Shown here: positions 5,911 through 6,240 of the stretch, piece after piece
Position numbering within the stretch: position 1 is the first letter of the stretch
Layout: each line of letters opens with the position of its first letter
Assembly (NCBI GenBank): GCA_031264975.1
Contig: JAISDH010000307.1
Location: forward strand, 1 to 6,240
Length of the DNA: 6,240 nucleotides
Direction: 5' to 3'
Source of the DNA: Bacteroidales bacterium
Lineage (GTDB): Bacteria; Bacteroidota; Bacteroidia; Bacteroidales; WCHB1-69
Notes under the pieces: generated by a model
What the model was told of the DNA's origin: nothing
The model's database searches: none
Seen by the model: only the letters and a program-made list of their open reading frames with translations
Translations under genes and position numbers: made by a program

Positions 5911-5938
5911 GGCAACAGGCAACAGGCAACAAGCAGCA
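5911..5938 (+). repeat. Tandem heptamer array GGCAACA
   Basis: Three exact 7-bp units GGCAACA (5911-5917, 5918-5924, 5925-5931) are followed by a degenerate fourth, AGCAGCA (5932-5938). Further GGCAGGC/AAGC drift continues to about 5949. The array begins 17 bp after the desulfurase stop. The 7-bp period equals that of the unrelated GATTARY array after aroB. Confidence 0.75.
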
Positions 5939-5959
5939 GGCAGGCAAGCCATGAGAAAC

Positions 5960-5971
5960 AAGGTGCAAGGA
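5960..5971 (+). repeat. Shared intergenic 12-mer AAGGTGCAAGGA, copy 2
   Basis: Exact second copy of the 12-base string at 555-566, in the same orientation and again shortly downstream of a stop codon. It contains GGTGCAA, which could be a remnant of another 7-bp unit. Confidence 0.4.
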
Positions 5972-6020
5972 AATACTTATTATTTATTCCTTCCCCCCTT
6001 TCCTGCCTTCACCTTATTTA

Positions 6021-6055
6021 ATCCTGCTCATCCTCCAATTCTGTGAATCCTGATT
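6021..6055 (-). repeat. Degenerate ~9-bp periodic repeat (ATCCTG / CAGGAT)
   Basis: The hexamers ATCCTG (6021), ATCCTC (6030), ATTCTG (6038) and ATCCTG (6047) recur at steps of 9, 8 and 9 bases. On the minus strand this reads as spaced CAGGAT/CAGAAT units following GTCTGAAT. From memory, CAGGATT-type runs of this kind are common between genes in Bacteroidota and some other phyla, so it is probably a copy of a dispersed repeat. Confidence 0.6.
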
Positions 6056-6193
6056 CAGACAAAATAATCGCACTTCAAACAATTTTCCGTCACTTCGTAG
6101 AGAAATTCATCCAAATGATAGAATTATTTCCTGACTTCGACAATGCGACACCCTAAGAATTATTCCAGAAATTTTCTTCAAAAAGTCGGGCTA

Positions 6194-6201
6194 TAGATTT
6201 G
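6194..6201 (+). promoter_or_regulatory. Possible -7 box for a gene beyond the window
   Basis: TAGATTTG fits TAnnTTTG, but it lacks the TATCTTTGCA form of the other two boxes, has no clear -33 TTG, and no start codon with an open frame follows inside the window. It may be chance in A/T-rich DNA. Confidence 0.2.
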
Positions 6202-6240
6202 TGTTTGGAAGTTAGAATCATTGTTCGGGTTAGTGTTTCA

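Larger units (their letters stand above)
5895..6240. other. Gene-free tail with several short repeats
   Basis: No convincing gene is seen in these 346 bases on either strand. The left part holds GGCAACA heptamers (5911-5938), the shared 12-mer (5960-5971) and a pyrimidine-rich run (about 5989-6020). The middle holds a 9-bp periodic repeat (6021-6055). The right part (about 6061-6240) is unique-looking A/T-rich sequence, with stops in all frames, and a possible promoter box at 6194. An open frame from 5821 to 6021 merely continues out of the desulfurase in another frame into the repeats. It may be a boundary between operons or a decayed locus. Confidence 0.65.

Noticed and set aside
5821..6021. 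Open frame leaving the end of the desulfurase gene
   Set aside because: It starts inside the real gene in another frame and continues through GGCAACA heptamers and a pyrimidine run, giving low-complexity Gln/Ser-rich protein.
6014..6106. Minus-strand 30-codon open frame through the 9-bp repeat
   Set aside because: It lies between two stops, has no usable start codon and its length is expected by chance; at most a decayed gene end.

Overview
The window looks like chromosomal DNA of a Bacteroidota member, most likely of the order Bacteroidales. Three things point there. LpxC and FabZ are fused in one protein, a known trait of this phylum. Two promoters carry the Bacteroidota -7 box TAnnTTTG, both as the identical decamer TATCTTTGCA. 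Gene starts lie behind A/T-rich leaders rather than clear Shine-Dalgarno sequences. Genes are A/T-rich; several intergenic patches are markedly more G/C-rich and repetitive. The genus cannot be decided from the sequence alone.

Layout, all genes on the + strand: (1) 3-554, the C-terminal half of aroB (3-dehydroquinate synthase), cut by the window edge. (2) 555-726, a repeat-rich spacer ending in a promoter. (3) 727-2049, a tight four-gene cassette of small proteins: an unrecognised Trp-rich protein, a YtxH-like membrane-anchored coiled-coil protein, a two-helix holin-superfamily (YqjE-like) membrane protein, and a small basic protein with a YDRWN motif resembling YqjK. (4) 2050-2382, a gene-free spacer with a second copy of the G/C-rich repeat in inverted orientation, two short dyads and a second promoter. 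(5) 2383-5894, a compact three-gene operon: secreted M23 peptidase with a LysM domain, LpxC/FabZ fusion, and a group I (NifS/IscS-like) cysteine desulfurase. (6) 5895-6240, a gene-free tail with two more repeat types and no convincing gene.

Functionally, the right-hand operon joins peptidoglycan remodelling (M23/LysM) to the committed step of lipid A synthesis and the fatty-acid dehydratase that competes for the same acyl-ACP pool (LpxC/FabZ), followed by sulfur mobilisation for Fe-S clusters or tRNA thiolation. The small-gene cassette looks like a Bacteroidota counterpart of the enterobacterial yqjD-yqjE-yqjK membrane-protein cluster, whose role is only partly known.

No defence system, CRISPR array, transposase, tRNA or rRNA was seen. 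The most unusual content is the set of short-period intergenic repeats (7, 9 and 13 bp) and the inverted G/C-rich pair bracketing the small-gene cassette. I do not see a convincing undescribed system; the best lead is the yqj-like cassette with its orphan first gene.
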